Both the position numbers and the translations under genes were made by a program. The notes under the pieces were generated by a model that did no database searches, was not told the origin of the DNA, and saw only the letters and a list, made by a program, of their open reading frames with translations. Below, piece after piece: positions 43,717-52,641 of a DNA stretch of 64,000 nt (positions are counted from its first letter, which is position 1; every line of letters starts with the position of its first letter). Source of the DNA: an uncultured SAR86 cluster bacterium (lineage in GTDB: Bacteria; Pseudomonadota; Gammaproteobacteria; Magnimaribacterales; Magnimaribacteraceae); the NCBI GenBank assembly GCA_902537425.1, contig CACBBD010000003.1:35474-99473 (forward strand). Direction: 5' to 3'.

Positions 43717-45501
43717 TTAATCTTTTACTTTAAGAACAGATAGAAAAGCATCTTGAGGTACTTCTACCCTTCCAATGTTTTTCATCCTTTTTTTTCCTTC
43801 TTTTTGTTTTTTTTGCAACTTCATCTTTCTTGTTACATCACCACCATAAAGTTTTGCAGTTACATCCTTTCGATAGGCTTTTACAGTCTGTCGAGATATT
43901 ATTTTTGCTCCTATTGCAGCCTGTATTGCGACATCAAATTGTTGTCGGGGAATAACCTCTTTCAAGGCCTCTGTGAATTGTTTACCTTTAATATTTGCCA
44001 CTGTCCTATGAGCCATATATGCAAGGGCATCTACCTTGTCGCCATTGAGTAATATATCTAATTTAATAACATCAGACTCCTCATATCTATCAAGACTGTA
44101 ATCTAAAGAAGCATAACCTCTACTAACAGATTTTAATCTATCAAAAAAATCAACAACAATTTCACTTAAAGGCAGATCATAAACAAGTTCCACTTGACCG
44201 CCTACATACCTCATATTAATTTGTTTTCCTCGCCTGTCATTGCAAAGTTTCATTACAGAGCCAATGTAAGTGTCAGGAACAAGGATATTTGCTCTTGCAA
44301 CAGGTTCTAATATTGTCTTAATTTTTGAGGACTCCGGTAATGCGCTTGGATTCTCGACGCGTCTTACTTGCTGATCCGTAGTTACTACCTCGTAAGCGAC
44401 AGTTGGTGCAGTAGCTATTAGATCCATTCCATACTCCCGATTCAATCTTTCGGAGATAATCTCCATATGGAGAGTCCCCAAAAATCCACACCTAAAACCG
44501 GCGCCTAATGCTTCAGAATGTTCTGGTTCATATTGGAGTGATGCATCATTTAAGCATAACTTTTCCAAGGCTTCTCTAAAAGCCTCAAAATCATCAGAAT
44601 CTTGCGGAAATAAGGCTGCGTAAACCTGAGGATTAACTTCTTGAAAGCCTTCTAAATTAGCAGTACCTGAATTAGCTTTTATAATAGTATCTCCAACTGG
44701 AGCACCTCTTATCTCTTTAATACTTGCGCATATGAATCCTACTTGACCAGAGTTTAATTCCTGCAATTCAGTTATCTTAGGACTATAAACTCCTATTTTA
44801 TCTACTGTATGTGTTTCATTTCTAGAAAAAATCTCAATTTTCTCACCTTTTTCTATTTTTCCTTTAACGACTCTAACTAAGGAAACAACCCCTAGATAAT
44901 TATCGAACCAAGAATCGATAATTGAAGCCTGTAATGGTTCATCGGTCACTACCTCCGGTGCAGGAACTAACTTTACTACTTGCTCAAGGACATCTTTGAT
45001 ACCAGTACCATTTTTAGCACTTATGGCCGGTGCTTCAGATGCATCAACACCAATTATTTCCTCTATTTCTTTTTTAATTTTCTCGGGATCAGACTGCGCC
45101 AAATCAATTTTATTCAATACTGGAATAATAGTTAAACCTTCCTCTACTGCGTTATAACATGTTGAAAGAGTTTGAGCTTCAACTCCTTGTGAGGCATCAA
45201 CAAGAAGTATTGCTCCTTCGCAAGCTGATAATGATCTTGAAACTTCATATGCGAAATCAACATGTCCAGGAGTATCAATCAGGTTGAAATGGTATATCTC
45301 GCCATCCTCAGCCGTATATTGAAGATTTACAGTTTGAGATTTTATGGTGATACCTCTTTCTTGTTCTAATTCAAGAGTATCAAGTACTTGAGAGGTCATT
45401 TCTCTTTGAGATAAACCTCCGCACAGTTCTATTATTCTATCTGCTAATGTAGATTTTCCATGATCGATATGCGCGATTATTGAGAAATTCCTTATATTCA
45501 T
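43717..45501 (-). CDS. lepA: Elongation factor 4 (LepA)
   Basis: A 594-residue translational GTPase with domains like EF-G but with a unique C-terminal domain. G1 is Ala-His-Ile-Asp-His-Gly-Lys-Ser-Thr near residue 10, G3 Asp-Thr-Pro-Gly-His-Val-Asp-Phe near 77 and G4 Asn-Lys-Ile-Asp near 131; the C-terminal [10 protein letters not shown] motif is near 555. It assists ribosome biogenesis or back-translocation. It is followed by lepB after 4 bases and preceded by mucD with a 34-base gap. Confidence 0.97.
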   Translation of the reverse strand: MNIRNFSIIAHIDHGKSTLADRIIELCGGLSQREMTSQVLDTLELEQERGITIKSQTVNLQYTAEDGEIYHFNLIDTPGHVDFAYEVSRSLSACEGAILLVDASQGVEAQTLSTCYNAVEEGLTIIPVLNKIDLAQSDPEKIKKEIEEIIGVDASEAPAISAKNGTGIKDVLEQVVKLVPAPEVVTDEPLQASIIDSWFDNYLGVVSLVRVVKGKIEKGEKIEIFSRNETHTVDKIGVYSPKITELQELNSGQVGFICASIKEIRGAPVGDTIIKANSGTANLEGFQEVNPQVYAALFPQDSDDFEAFREALEKLCLNDASLQYEPEHSEALGAGFRCGFLGTLHMEIISERLNREYGMDLIATAPTVAYEVVTTDQQVRRVENPSALPESSKIKTILEPVARANILVPDTYIGSVMKLCNDRRGKQINMRYVGGQVELVYDLPLSEIVVDFFDRLKSVSRGYASLDYSLDRYEESDVIKLDILLNGDKVDALAYMAHRTVANIKGKQFTEALKEVIPRQQFDVAIQAAIGAKIISRQTVKAYRKDVTAKLYGGDVTRKMKLQKKQKEGKKRMKNIGRVEVPQDAFLSVLKVKD

Positions 45502-45535
45502 CGGTTATAGCTTAGCTTTAATTTTGCTAAAGCTG

Positions 45536-46924
45536 CTATTTTGACAAATTTAAGCTGAGAATTCTCTTATTTCCGTTTCTTGCGACACCAATTGTTGTTC
45601 TTCGTTCTACATCAAGATCAGACAGTACTTCCTTGAATTCATTTACATTCTTAATTTTTATCCTCGCAAGGGAATAAATAATATCACCCTTTCTTATGCC
45701 TCCCATGTAGGCTATACCCTCGGGATCAACATTGGTTACCAGAACGCCCTCGATAAATGATCTTTGATTTTCGTTACTTTGATTTTCTACTACTACACCA
45801 AGAATATTTTGTTTAGTCTCATTAAATGCTATTGATGGATCTGTAGGAAGCTCCCCCACAGTGACCTTAATAGTTTTTTCCTTACCATCTCTTAAGACCA
45901 TGGCATTTACCTCCGTGTCAGGTCTGATTGAACCAACAGTTAAAGGCAAATCTGAAGAATAAAATATTTCTTCCCCATCAAAGAATAGAATCACATCCTC
46001 TTCTTTTAAGCCTGATTTTTCAGCGGGACTATCTTCAATTATTTGAGAAATCAAGGCTCCTTTTGGTACTTCCATATCTAAAGCCTCTGCAAGCTCGCTT
46101 GTAATCTCTTGAATACTTACTCCCAACCAACCTCTTGCTACATAACCTGTCTCTTTTAATTGATCGGCAACATCCATTGCATAGTCAATTGGTATTGCGA
46201 AAGATACACCCATGTAGCCACCTGATCTCGTATAAATTTGAGAGTTTATTCCGACAACTTCTCCTTCTAGGTTAAATAATGGACCTCCAGAATTTCCAGG
46301 ATTAATTGCAACATCAGTTTGGATAAAAGGGACGTATGTTGAGTCTGACCCGTTGGGTATGCTTCTTCCTTTGGCACTAACGATTCCAGATGTCACTGAA
46401 AACCTTAATTGAAAAGGCGATCCTATAGCGACAACCCATTCACCTACTTTCAGATCTTTTGACTTTCCAATCTCCAAAACTGGTAAGTTTTCAGCATCTA
46501 TTTTCAGCAGAGCGACATCTGATCTTTCATCAGCCCCTATTACTTCTGCTTTATATTCCCTTCTATCTCCAAGACTAACTGTAATTACATCTGCATTTTC
46601 AATAACATGATTATTGGTAAGCAAGTAACCATCTTCCGATATTATAAATCCTGATCCAGTTGATACTACTGGTCTTGTATTCTCTCTTGGTGCAGAAGGT
46701 CTTGGTTGTTGACCAAAGAACCTTTCAAAAAACTCATCATATCTCGGATCTCCGAATCCACGTCCATAAGTATTTCTTTCTTTAACCGTCCTCGAGCTTG
46801 TAATATTTACGACTGCAGGAGATGCTTCCTCTGCTAAATCTGAAAAATTTGGCAATTCTTCTGATTCAATTTCTGCAAAAAAAGATACAAGAATAGATAC
46901 CAAAAATAATCTGTATTTTGTCAT
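45536..46924 (-). CDS. mucD: Periplasmic serine protease of the Do family (MucD/DegP)
   Basis: A 462-residue HtrA-type protease. A signal peptide covers roughly residues 1-18. The trypsin-like triad is His106 in Thr-Asn-Asn-His-Val, Asp136 in Arg-Ser-Asp-Val-Ala-Leu and Ser212 in Pro-Gly-Asn-Ser-Gly-Gly-Pro. Two PDZ domains follow (near 260-350 and 370-460). It degrades misfolded envelope proteins. Its place after rpoE-rseA matches mucD of Pseudomonas, and it should be part of the sigma-E regulon. Confidence 0.94.
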   Translation of the reverse strand: MTKYRLFLVSILVSFFAEIESEELPNFSDLAEEASPAVVNITSSRTVKERNTYGRGFGDPRYDEFFERFFGQQPRPSAPRENTRPVVSTGSGFIISEDGYLLTNNHVIENADVITVSLGDRREYKAEVIGADERSDVALLKIDAENLPVLEIGKSKDLKVGEWVVAIGSPFQLRFSVTSGIVSAKGRSIPNGSDSTYVPFIQTDVAINPGNSGGPLFNLEGEVVGINSQIYTRSGGYMGVSFAIPIDYAMDVADQLKETGYVARGWLGVSIQEITSELAEALDMEVPKGALISQIIEDSPAEKSGLKEEDVILFFDGEEIFYSSDLPLTVGSIRPDTEVNAMVLRDGKEKTIKVTVGELPTDPSIAFNETKQNILGVVVENQSNENQRSFIEGVLVTNVDPEGIAYMGGIRKGDIIYSLARIKIKNVNEFKEVLSDLDVERRTTIGVARNGNKRILSLNLSK

Positions 46925-46930
46925 ATTTAA

Positions 46931-47620
46931 TTAATTTATTTTCTCAGCAAAAAAAATTGCATTCTGTAGAATTTGATTCTTCTTTTCAGTAGAAATATTA
47001 CCACTTACGGAAACTACATAGGTTCCATCCTTAGACTTTATATAAGAGATTCTAGTAGCTTCACCAAACCCTATTTTATTGATTTCTTTAATTGGATACA
47101 AACTTACTTTGAAGGTTTTAGTAGAATTGGGAACCCTATAATTTGCTAAAGTTCCTTTTTGATTTGACTTAAAGTCTTGCAAAATACCCAATCCTGAAAC
47201 AGAACTATTCAAAACTTCGAGTGCTTCAGGGCTGCCGATTGCATCAACTATTCTTTGTGAAGCTATATCAGAGAAGGATTCAACAGAGGGTGGGATTAAG
47301 GAGGAGATAATAACTGCACAAAATCCAAAGATTGACGCGGCTACATAACTTGCCTTAGGGTATTTATGCTTTTTAATCTTTTCTGAGAATTTAGGTTGAA
47401 CCTTATCCAATCCAAAAGAAACCCTATTGGATATATCAATATCAAAGAATTCGGATTCTTCGTTCCTTAGAGCTTCTTTGCCTTGGTGAATATTTTTCCA
47501 AAATTCTCTATATTCAGGATTAGATGATATTTCAGATAATATTCTTCTTGTTTCGAAATCAGATAGTTCACCATCTGCTAGGGCAGAAATTTTTTCTTTC
47601 ATAATTTTATTTTCAATCAT
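46931..47620 (-). CDS. rseA: Anti-sigma-E factor RseA/MucA
   Basis: A 229-residue protein with the RseA N-terminal domain: Lys-Ile-Ser-Ala-Leu-Ala-Asp-Gly-Glu-Leu-Ser-Asp near residue 10 and Trp-Lys near 41, which bind the sigma factor. One membrane helix lies near residues 91-110, followed by a periplasmic domain. The ATG at 47620 shares ATGA with the rpoE stop and has GGAG 8 bases upstream; a second ATG is 6 codons later. RseA holds sigma-E inactive until cleaved by DegS and RseP. No rseB (mucB) follows; mucD comes next. Confidence 0.86.
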   Translation of the reverse strand: MIENKIMKEKISALADGELSDFETRRILSEISSNPEYREFWKNIHQGKEALRNEESEFFDIDISNRVSFGLDKVQPKFSEKIKKHKYPKASYVAASIFGFCAVIISSLIPPSVESFSDIASQRIVDAIGSPEALEVLNSSVSGLGILQDFKSNQKGTLANYRVPNSTKTFKVSLYPIKEINKIGFGEATRISYIKSKDGTYVVSVSGNISTEKKNQILQNAIFFAEKIN

Positions 47621-48225
47621 GACTTAATCTCCGCATATGAAGCCTGATGATCTTTTCTGTATTCTTTAATTGCATCGTCGATAACCTCTCTACCCCTAAA
47701 AATTCTTGACCTAACTGTTCCAACAGGGCAATTTACTATTTCAGCAATTTGCTCATAACTTAAACCATCAAATTCTCTTAAAGTTAGAGCCGTTTTGGTG
47801 TCTTCTCCCAACCCATTAAGGCTTTCAATAATTATTTTATGCAGTTGAGAAGCATGAAATAAATTTTCTGGCGTGTCTTTATCTATTGGTTCTATGACGT
47901 AATTTTCTTCTTTAGAAATATCAGTTTGAATTAGTTCATCTTTTCTTTTTTTAGAAACTAAATAGTTTTTTGATGTGTTAACGGTAATCCTATAGATCCA
48001 AGTATAAAATGTACTATCTTCCCTAAAAGAACCAATGGATTTAAAGGACTTGATGAATGAGTCTTGAACGAGATCTTCAGCAATTTGCTGATCTTTGACA
48101 AACTTAAAGGCAGTAGATATCAATCTAGATTGATATTTCAAAACTAACAAATCAAAAGCCTGATAGTCCCCGGCCTTGGCTCTTTTAACTAAGCCTAAAT
48201 CTAGATCTTTGTTTGAAATTTTCAT
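47617..48225 (-). CDS. rpoE: RNA polymerase sigma-E factor
   Basis: A 202-residue ECF sigma factor of the RpoE/AlgU group for envelope stress. Region 2 contains Asp-Leu-Val-Gln-Asp-Ser-Phe-Ile-Lys near residue 49 and Tyr-Thr-Trp-Ile-Tyr-Arg-Ile-Thr-Val-Asn near 75; region 4 has Gly-Leu-Ser-Tyr-Glu-Gln-Ile-Ala-Glu near 151 and Gly-Thr-Val-Arg-Ser-Arg-Ile-Phe-Arg-Gly-Arg near 168. It leads rpoE-rseA-mucD. A match to its own promoter type lies just upstream, suggesting autoregulation. Confidence 0.95.
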   Translation of the reverse strand: MKISNKDLDLGLVKRAKAGDYQAFDLLVLKYQSRLISTAFKFVKDQQIAEDLVQDSFIKSFKSIGSFREDSTFYTWIYRITVNTSKNYLVSKKRKDELIQTDISKEENYVIEPIDKDTPENLFHASQLHKIIIESLNGLGEDTKTALTLREFDGLSYEQIAEIVNCPVGTVRSRIFRGREVIDDAIKEYRKDHQASYAEIKS

Positions 48226-48237
48226 AGCAATACCTAA

Positions 48238-48264
48238 ATAGACTATATCTTAACCTTAAAGTTC
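48238..48264 (-). promoter_or_regulatory. Candidate sigma-E-dependent promoter of rpoE
   Basis: On the minus strand GAACTT (48264-48259) is followed after 15 bases by GTCTAT (48243-48238). The sigma-E consensus is GGAACTT, about 15-16 bases, then GTCTAA or TCTGA, so only a base or two differ. It sits in the 43-base gap between glk and rpoE, and the message would have a leader of about 6 bases. Autoregulation is known for rpoE in E. coli and algU in Pseudomonas. Confidence 0.6.
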
Positions 48265-48268
48265 TCTT

Positions 48269-49189
48269 CTATTTCAATTTCTTTGATAATTCTAATCCCC
48301 CTGCAAAGCCAATTTCTTCTATTAGAATTATTGCTAAGGGTATTGTTCTCAAAAAATCTTTCATAGTTTCACTGTCTTCAAAAGTATTTCTAAATTCTTG
48401 GTAATTTTCTTCTAAGACAAGAGAATTTACGATTGATCCAGATAACAAAACACCCCCATAGGAGCCCCAAACCAGGGCCATATATCTCAGATAAGAAGAC
48501 AAGAGATAATTCAATAAATCGATGGTTTGAAGACTGCATTTATCTCCTCTTGCCAATAAAATCTTTTCACTGCTAAGCTCCAGATTCGTTTTTCCCGACA
48601 AAGTTTCATAAAAATAAGTTATTCCCTTGCCAGACAAGAAATCTTCATACGTGGGTGCTCGATAATTCTCCTTAGTAAATCTATCTGTTATTTCTTTCAA
48701 ATCGGGTCTTAGCTTTTTATCAGAGATATTAATATGACCTGCTTCAGTCGCTATAACAGTCTCACCCAAAATTCCAGCCAAGCCCAAACCTGTTCCTGGA
48801 GCAACAAGGATCTTTGGTCCTTCTGTCAAAGTTTTTTGTCCTATATAGGAAAAATCTGCTGCTTTAAGATCAAAAAGCGCATAAGCCTGCAATTCAAGAT
48901 CATTAACGACAATCAGCCCCCCAGAAAAGATCTTCTTTTCGAGATCTTTTATACTGAATTCAAGATTAGTATTAACGAATGAGACCTTATCCCCTAAAAT
49001 AGGTGCGGCGACACCAATAACTGCCTTATTTATATCCTCTAGACCTTTATCTGCAAGAAAAGCAAGACATAACTCTTCCAAGGAATCGAAATTATTGATC
49101 TGATAATTGGCTTTATTGCTATATGTTAGACAATCCTTGGTAACACAAAACCTGGCATTTGTCGCTCCCAAATCTGCGATAAGAATCAA
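48269..49189 (-). CDS. glk: Glucokinase
   Basis: A 306-residue kinase of the bacterial glucokinase family (not ROK), which phosphorylates glucose with ATP. The phosphate loop Ala-Asp-Leu-Gly-Ala-Thr-Asn-Ala-Arg-Phe is at residues 5-14, Asn-Asp-Leu-Glu near 98 supplies the catalytic Asp, and Gly-Thr-Gly-Leu-Gly near 133 the second nucleotide loop. Its start overlaps the stop of sdhE by 4 bases. It stands between sdhE and rpoE, an unusual place for it. Confidence 0.9.
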   Translation of the reverse strand: MILIADLGATNARFCVTKDCLTYSNKANYQINNFDSLEELCLAFLADKGLEDINKAVIGVAAPILGDKVSFVNTNLEFSIKDLEKKIFSGGLIVVNDLELQAYALFDLKAADFSYIGQKTLTEGPKILVAPGTGLGLAGILGETVIATEAGHINISDKKLRPDLKEITDRFTKENYRAPTYEDFLSGKGITYFYETLSGKTNLELSSEKILLARGDKCSLQTIDLLNYLLSSYLRYMALVWGSYGGVLLSGSIVNSLVLEENYQEFRNTFEDSETMKDFLRTIPLAIILIEEIGFAGGLELSKKLK

Positions 49190-49449
49190 GATGAGTTCCC
49201 CAGGTTAATATCATGAAAACTTAATATTTTTTTTATGATGGGCTGAAGAGTTGCATCTTCAAATGACTTCTTATTAACCAAGATATCAAATATCTCTATA
49301 TCCTCATATTCTAGTAGTCTCTGGAAATTAGAGATTTCATCTTCCTCGAGGTAGTCAAAATTATTCTCTACAAAAGGTATGAAGATCGCGTCAAGTTCCC
49401 ATAGGCCCCGTCTACATTGCCACAAAATTTTTTTCTTTAATTCATTCAA
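49186..49449 (-). CDS. sdhE: FAD assembly factor SdhE (YgfY)
   Basis: An 87-residue helical protein that promotes covalent flavin attachment to succinate dehydrogenase and fumarate reductase. The conserved surface motif Arg-Arg-Gly-Leu-Trp-Glu-Leu-Asp lies near residue 13 (family RGxxE), followed by Leu-Leu-Glu-Tyr-Glu-Asp near 45. It is divergent from ygfZ with only 24 bases between the starts, matching the sdhE-ygfZ neighbourhood of enterobacteria. Confidence 0.92.
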   Translation of the reverse strand: MNELKKKILWQCRRGLWELDAIFIPFVENNFDYLEEDEISNFQRLLEYEDIEIFDILVNKKSFEDATLQPIIKKILSFHDINLGNSS

Positions 49450-49460
49450 AATAATTCCCT

Positions 49461-49466
49461 TATAAT
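49461..49466 (+). promoter_or_regulatory. Consensus -10 box of a likely leaderless ygfZ transcript
   Basis: A perfect TATAAT lies 7 bases before the GTG start of ygfZ, inside the 24-base gap to divergent sdhE. Transcription would begin at or next to the start codon, so the message would have no leader and no Shine-Dalgarno. The -35 region, inside sdhE, is poor. Confidence 0.5.
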
Positions 49467-49473
49467 AGTTTAT

Positions 49474-50307
49474 GTGAAAGGAAAAGAGCTAATAAAACTA
49501 GAGCATTTGAGCACACTTGAAATAAATGGCAAAGGTTCTTTTGAGCTTCTTCAGGGACAAATAACATCTGACATGGAAAAAGTCTCTTTGGATAATTGTG
49601 TTGTGGGATCTATTTGCGATATTAAAGGCAGAGTTGTGAGTTCTTTTATTACATCCAAAAATGCAAAAGAGAATAATTCTTTCTTTTTGGTAGGTGAAAC
49701 AAAAGCATTGGTAGCTACTAAAACTGTCCTTGAAAAATATCAGCCCTTTTATGACTGTTCACTCAGACTTAGAAAAGATATCAAATTTTATGCAATTGAA
49801 GAGAGTTGCTTAATAAGGGACTTTTCAGAATCAAATTTGGATATTTCATCACAAAATTATGAATCTTTTTTTAGGTTGCACTACCTAGAAAAAAAATACC
49901 ATCTGATAGCATTCATAAAATCAGATGAATTTAAAGGTTACGACATTTCAAATGATAAATCACCATGGGAATTAGATGAAATAATTAATCAAAACTTTGA
50001 AATAACTTCTAAAGTTATAAATAAATTTACTCCTCATGAGCTGGGATATCACCTTAACACTAGAATTGATTTTGAGAAAGGTTGTTATACCGGTCAAGAA
50101 ATAGTTGCGCGAATGCACTATAGGGCAAAAAAATTGCCTGAGATTATAGTTAGATCAACAAATAAAGAAGTTAAAGACTTAATGAAAGTTTATGACAAAG
50201 ATAATAAGGCAGTAGGGTTAATTTTATCTTGTACTAAAACTGATAATAACTATCAATGCCTTCTATCTATGAATAAAAACTATTCTGGTCAAGATATAGA
50301 TTTTTAG
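49474..50307 (+). CDS. ygfZ: tRNA-modifying / Fe-S maintenance protein YgfZ
   Basis: A 277-residue folate-binding protein of the aminomethyltransferase-like family. The signature Lys-Gly-Cys-Tyr-Thr-Gly-Gln-Glu-Ile-Val-Ala-Arg-Met-His-Tyr near residue 203 is intact, including the essential Cys. It supports certain Fe-S enzymes such as MiaB. The start is GTG; an ATG two bases earlier is out of frame. Its stop shares bases with ung. Confidence 0.92.
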   Translation: MKGKELIKLEHLSTLEINGKGSFELLQGQITSDMEKVSLDNCVVGSICDIKGRVVSSFITSKNAKENNSFFLVGETKALVATKTVLEKYQPFYDCSLRLRKDIKFYAIEESCLIRDFSESNLDISSQNYESFFRLHYLEKKYHLIAFIKSDEFKGYDISNDKSPWELDEIINQNFEITSKVINKFTPHELGYHLNTRIDFEKGCYTGQEIVARMHYRAKKLPEIIVRSTNKEVKDLMKVYDKDNKAVGLILSCTKTDNNYQCLLSMNKNYSGQDIDF

Positions 50308-50999
50308 ATAATTTGATTTTCTTCTACCCATCGAATTGGCAGCTTTCCATTATTTTCTAAGTATACATTTGCTTGAGAAAAATGCTTACAACCGAAAAAT
50401 CCTCTGTGAGCAGATAGAGGAGATGGATGGGGAGCTTTCAGAACTTTATGAATTTTAGGATCTATATTCGATCCTTTTTTTTGAGCATAACTGCCCCACA
50501 GCATAAATACTATATTTTCCTTACCGTTTAATACCTTGATGATTTTATCCGTAAAAATTTCCCACCCTTGTCCTGCATGAGAACCTGGACTTCCTTTTCC
50601 GACTGTTAGAACTGAATTAAGTAGCAGCACACCTTGGTCAGCCCAAAAGGTCAAATCGCCATGTCTAGGTGGTTCTAGCCTCAAGTCTGATTTGATTTCT
50701 TTAAAAATATTTAGCAGAGACGGTGGAACAGTCATTCCCTTGTCTACGGAAAATGCCAAGCCATTAGCCTGCCCTTTTCCATGATATGGATCTTGTCCTA
50801 AGATAACCAATTTAACTGAATCAAGAGGAGTTATCTCCAGGCAGTTGAAAATTTTTTCATTGGGCGGATAAATAACTTCATTCTTTGACTTTTTATCAAT
50901 CAAAAAATTCCTTAAATCCTCCATATATTCTTCATTAAACTCTGACTGAAGTGCTTCAAACCATGAAATATGCATAGCTGGTCTTTTTTTTAATGTCAT
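50304..50999 (-). CDS. ung: Uracil-DNA glycosylase
   Basis: A 231-residue family 1 enzyme that removes uracil from DNA. The catalytic Asp70 and His73 are in Gly-Gln-Asp-Pro-Tyr-His-Gly-Lys-Gly, and the DNA-intercalation loop is His-Pro-Ser-Pro-Leu-Ser-Ala-His-Arg-Gly near 194. A second in-frame ATG eight codons in (50975) gives an N-terminus closer to known Ung. It stands alone, facing a long gene-free gap. Confidence 0.95.
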   Translation of the reverse strand: MTLKKRPAMHISWFEALQSEFNEEYMEDLRNFLIDKKSKNEVIYPPNEKIFNCLEITPLDSVKLVILGQDPYHGKGQANGLAFSVDKGMTVPPSLLNIFKEIKSDLRLEPPRHGDLTFWADQGVLLLNSVLTVGKGSPGSHAGQGWEIFTDKIIKVLNGKENIVFMLWGSYAQKKGSNIDPKIHKVLKAPHPSPLSAHRGFFGCKHFSQANVYLENNGKLPIRWVEENQII

Positions 51000-51362
51000 T
51001 GATTTCGATTATGAACAGTAATTAAATTTTTCCTAAATGGTACTATAAATTTAAGCTTTTTTATCCACAATTTCTGTGGATAACTATTGGGATAACTTTA
51101 TATTTTTTTTTCTTGCCTGATATTTAAGGGAGATTTCAGCAAATTGTTCAAAATTCAACCAAAAAATAAATAATTCAATAAAATCAATAACTTAGTCATT
51201 TATTCAAAATATTTTATGCTTTTCTTTAAGTAAGTAATTTAAATTAGAAAAGAAAGAAAAGAATGATCAAAAACTGTGCGTAATATCAAATTAGTGCGCC
51301 CGAAATAGATAATCGCTTTTACGAATATGCAAATTATTATTTAAAACAATAACTTAGATATT
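51000..51362. other. Gene-free AT-rich gap between ung and serA
   Basis: No open frame of note is present on either strand; it is stop-rich and mostly A and T. The left 100 bases hold an inverted pair of DnaA-box-like sites, and 51100-51360 is especially AT-rich. Apart from a TGCG doublet near 51280, I see no RNA gene or terminator. Confidence 0.7.
51061..51095. promoter_or_regulatory. Cluster of DnaA-box-like sites
   Basis: TTATCCACA (51061-51069) and TGTGGATAA (51075-51083) are perfect DnaA boxes in inverted orientation 5 bases apart, and TTGGGATAA (51087-51095) is a third site with two differences. The inverted pair can also fold as a 9-bp hairpin. A role in origin function, DnaA titration or control of ung is possible. 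Confidence 0.5.
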
Positions 51363-52550
51363 TTAAAGTATAAGTCTTACATCAATTACATTTTCTATGC
51401 CTTTTAGTGAGGAGATAGATTTTTCATCCACTCCATTCTCTATATCTATCAGGTTGTAAGCAATATCACCACGGCTAACGTTGGTCATCTCGGCTATATT
51501 TAAATTCAACTCTCCTAGAGCTGTTGCAATCTGCCCGATCATAGCAGGTACATTTTTATTAATTATGCTAATACGGTGTTCAGTTGTTCGTTTGAGTTGG
51601 ACATTGGGAAAATTAACAGAATTTTTAATATTTCCGGTTTCTAGGAATTCTGTCATTTGGTTTACAGCCATGACTGCACAATTCTCTTCGGCTTGAGCAG
51701 TGCTCGCTCCGATATGAGGAAGCAAGATCACATCTTTTTTTTCATTAGCTCTTTTGATCAATTCTGGGGTCGGGAAATCTGTGATAAAATTTTTCAAATT
51801 ACCCTTATCTAGAAATTCCAATACATCCACAGTATTTACAACCTCATGCCGAGCAAAATTGAGCAAGGACAATTCACTAGCTTCTTTGAATAAATCCCTA
51901 TTAATGATCCCTTTTGTAGTCGGAAGAGCAGGAATATGCATTGAAATGTAATCACTGATTCTAAATAACTCTTCTATTGAACCTACAGGTTGAATTTGAC
52001 TTGGAAGTTTCCAGGCCGCCTCAACTGAAATAGCTGGGTCATAACCAACAACATTCATTTCAAGAGAAACACCCATTCGAGCTACTTTAGATCCGATTGC
52101 TCCCAGTCCTACTACTCCTAAAGTAGAACCAGCTAGTTCGTTTCCTTTAAATTGTTTCTTATTATTCTCTAAAAAAGGCTCGAGTTCAGCCATATCATTC
52201 ATTTCGGTAAGTTTATTCACAAAGTCTATGCTTGCGTAGACATTTCTGGATGACAACATTAGACCAGCTAGCACTAACTCCTTGACGGCATTTGCATTAG
52301 CACCAGGGGTGTTGAAAACAACTATCCCCTCCTCAGTGCATTTTTCAACGGGAATATTATTCACTCCTGCTCCAGCTCTTGATATTGCCTTTAAATTAGC
52401 AGTCAGATCATCACTAGTCATTTTTGTACTCCTAACAAGCACTCCATCGGGAGCTTCAGAATTCTCTTCAAGAAAACAGGAAGTCCCCTCTAACTTTTCT
52501 AACCCTATTTTGGCAATGTTGCTTAATGGTTTCACTGAATATTTTTGCAT
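51363..52550 (-). CDS. serA: D-3-phosphoglycerate dehydrogenase
   Basis: A 395-residue NAD-dependent enzyme that starts serine synthesis by oxidising 3-phosphoglycerate. The Rossmann motif Gly-Val-Val-Gly-Leu-Gly-Ala-Ile-Gly-Ser is near residue 140, the catalytic Arg, Glu and His follow (His in Leu-Pro-His-Ile-Gly-Ala-Ser-Thr near 290), and a C-terminal ACT domain near 320-395 probably senses serine. I start at 52550, which gives the usual N-terminus; a longer frame to 52931 adds residues unlike the family. A 13-base inverted repeat sits right before the start. Confidence 0.92.
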   Translation of the reverse strand: MQKYSVKPLSNIAKIGLEKLEGTSCFLEENSEAPDGVLVRSTKMTSDDLTANLKAISRAGAGVNNIPVEKCTEEGIVVFNTPGANANAVKELVLAGLMLSSRNVYASIDFVNKLTEMNDMAELEPFLENNKKQFKGNELAGSTLGVVGLGAIGSKVARMGVSLEMNVVGYDPAISVEAAWKLPSQIQPVGSIEELFRISDYISMHIPALPTTKGIINRDLFKEASELSLLNFARHEVVNTVDVLEFLDKGNLKNFITDFPTPELIKRANEKKDVILLPHIGASTAQAEENCAVMAVNQMTEFLETGNIKNSVNFPNVQLKRTTEHRISIINKNVPAMIGQIATALGELNLNIAEMTNVSRGDIAYNLIDIENGVDEKSISSLKGIENVIDVRLIL

Positions 52551-52591
52551 AATGGTAAGCTTTATTTTTAAGGTCGCGAAGCTTACCATTA
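52550..52591. promoter_or_regulatory. Perfect inverted repeat at the serA start codon
   Basis: TAATGGTAAGCTT and AAGCTTACCATTA, each 13 bases, are exact inverses with a 16-base loop. The right arm as read from serA includes the A of its ATG. In RNA it would fold into a stable stem covering the initiation region, and no ribosome site is seen elsewhere; in DNA it could be an operator between serA and argF. Confidence 0.7.
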
Positions 52592-52641
52592 ATTGCTTAA
52601 ATGATCGATTATCTATATAGTCCCGCTCCTTTTTTAATAAT

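Noticed and set aside
51061..51083. The 9-bp hairpin as a transcription terminator
   Set aside because: The stem is AT-rich and no run of T follows directly on either strand; the arms match DnaA boxes exactly.
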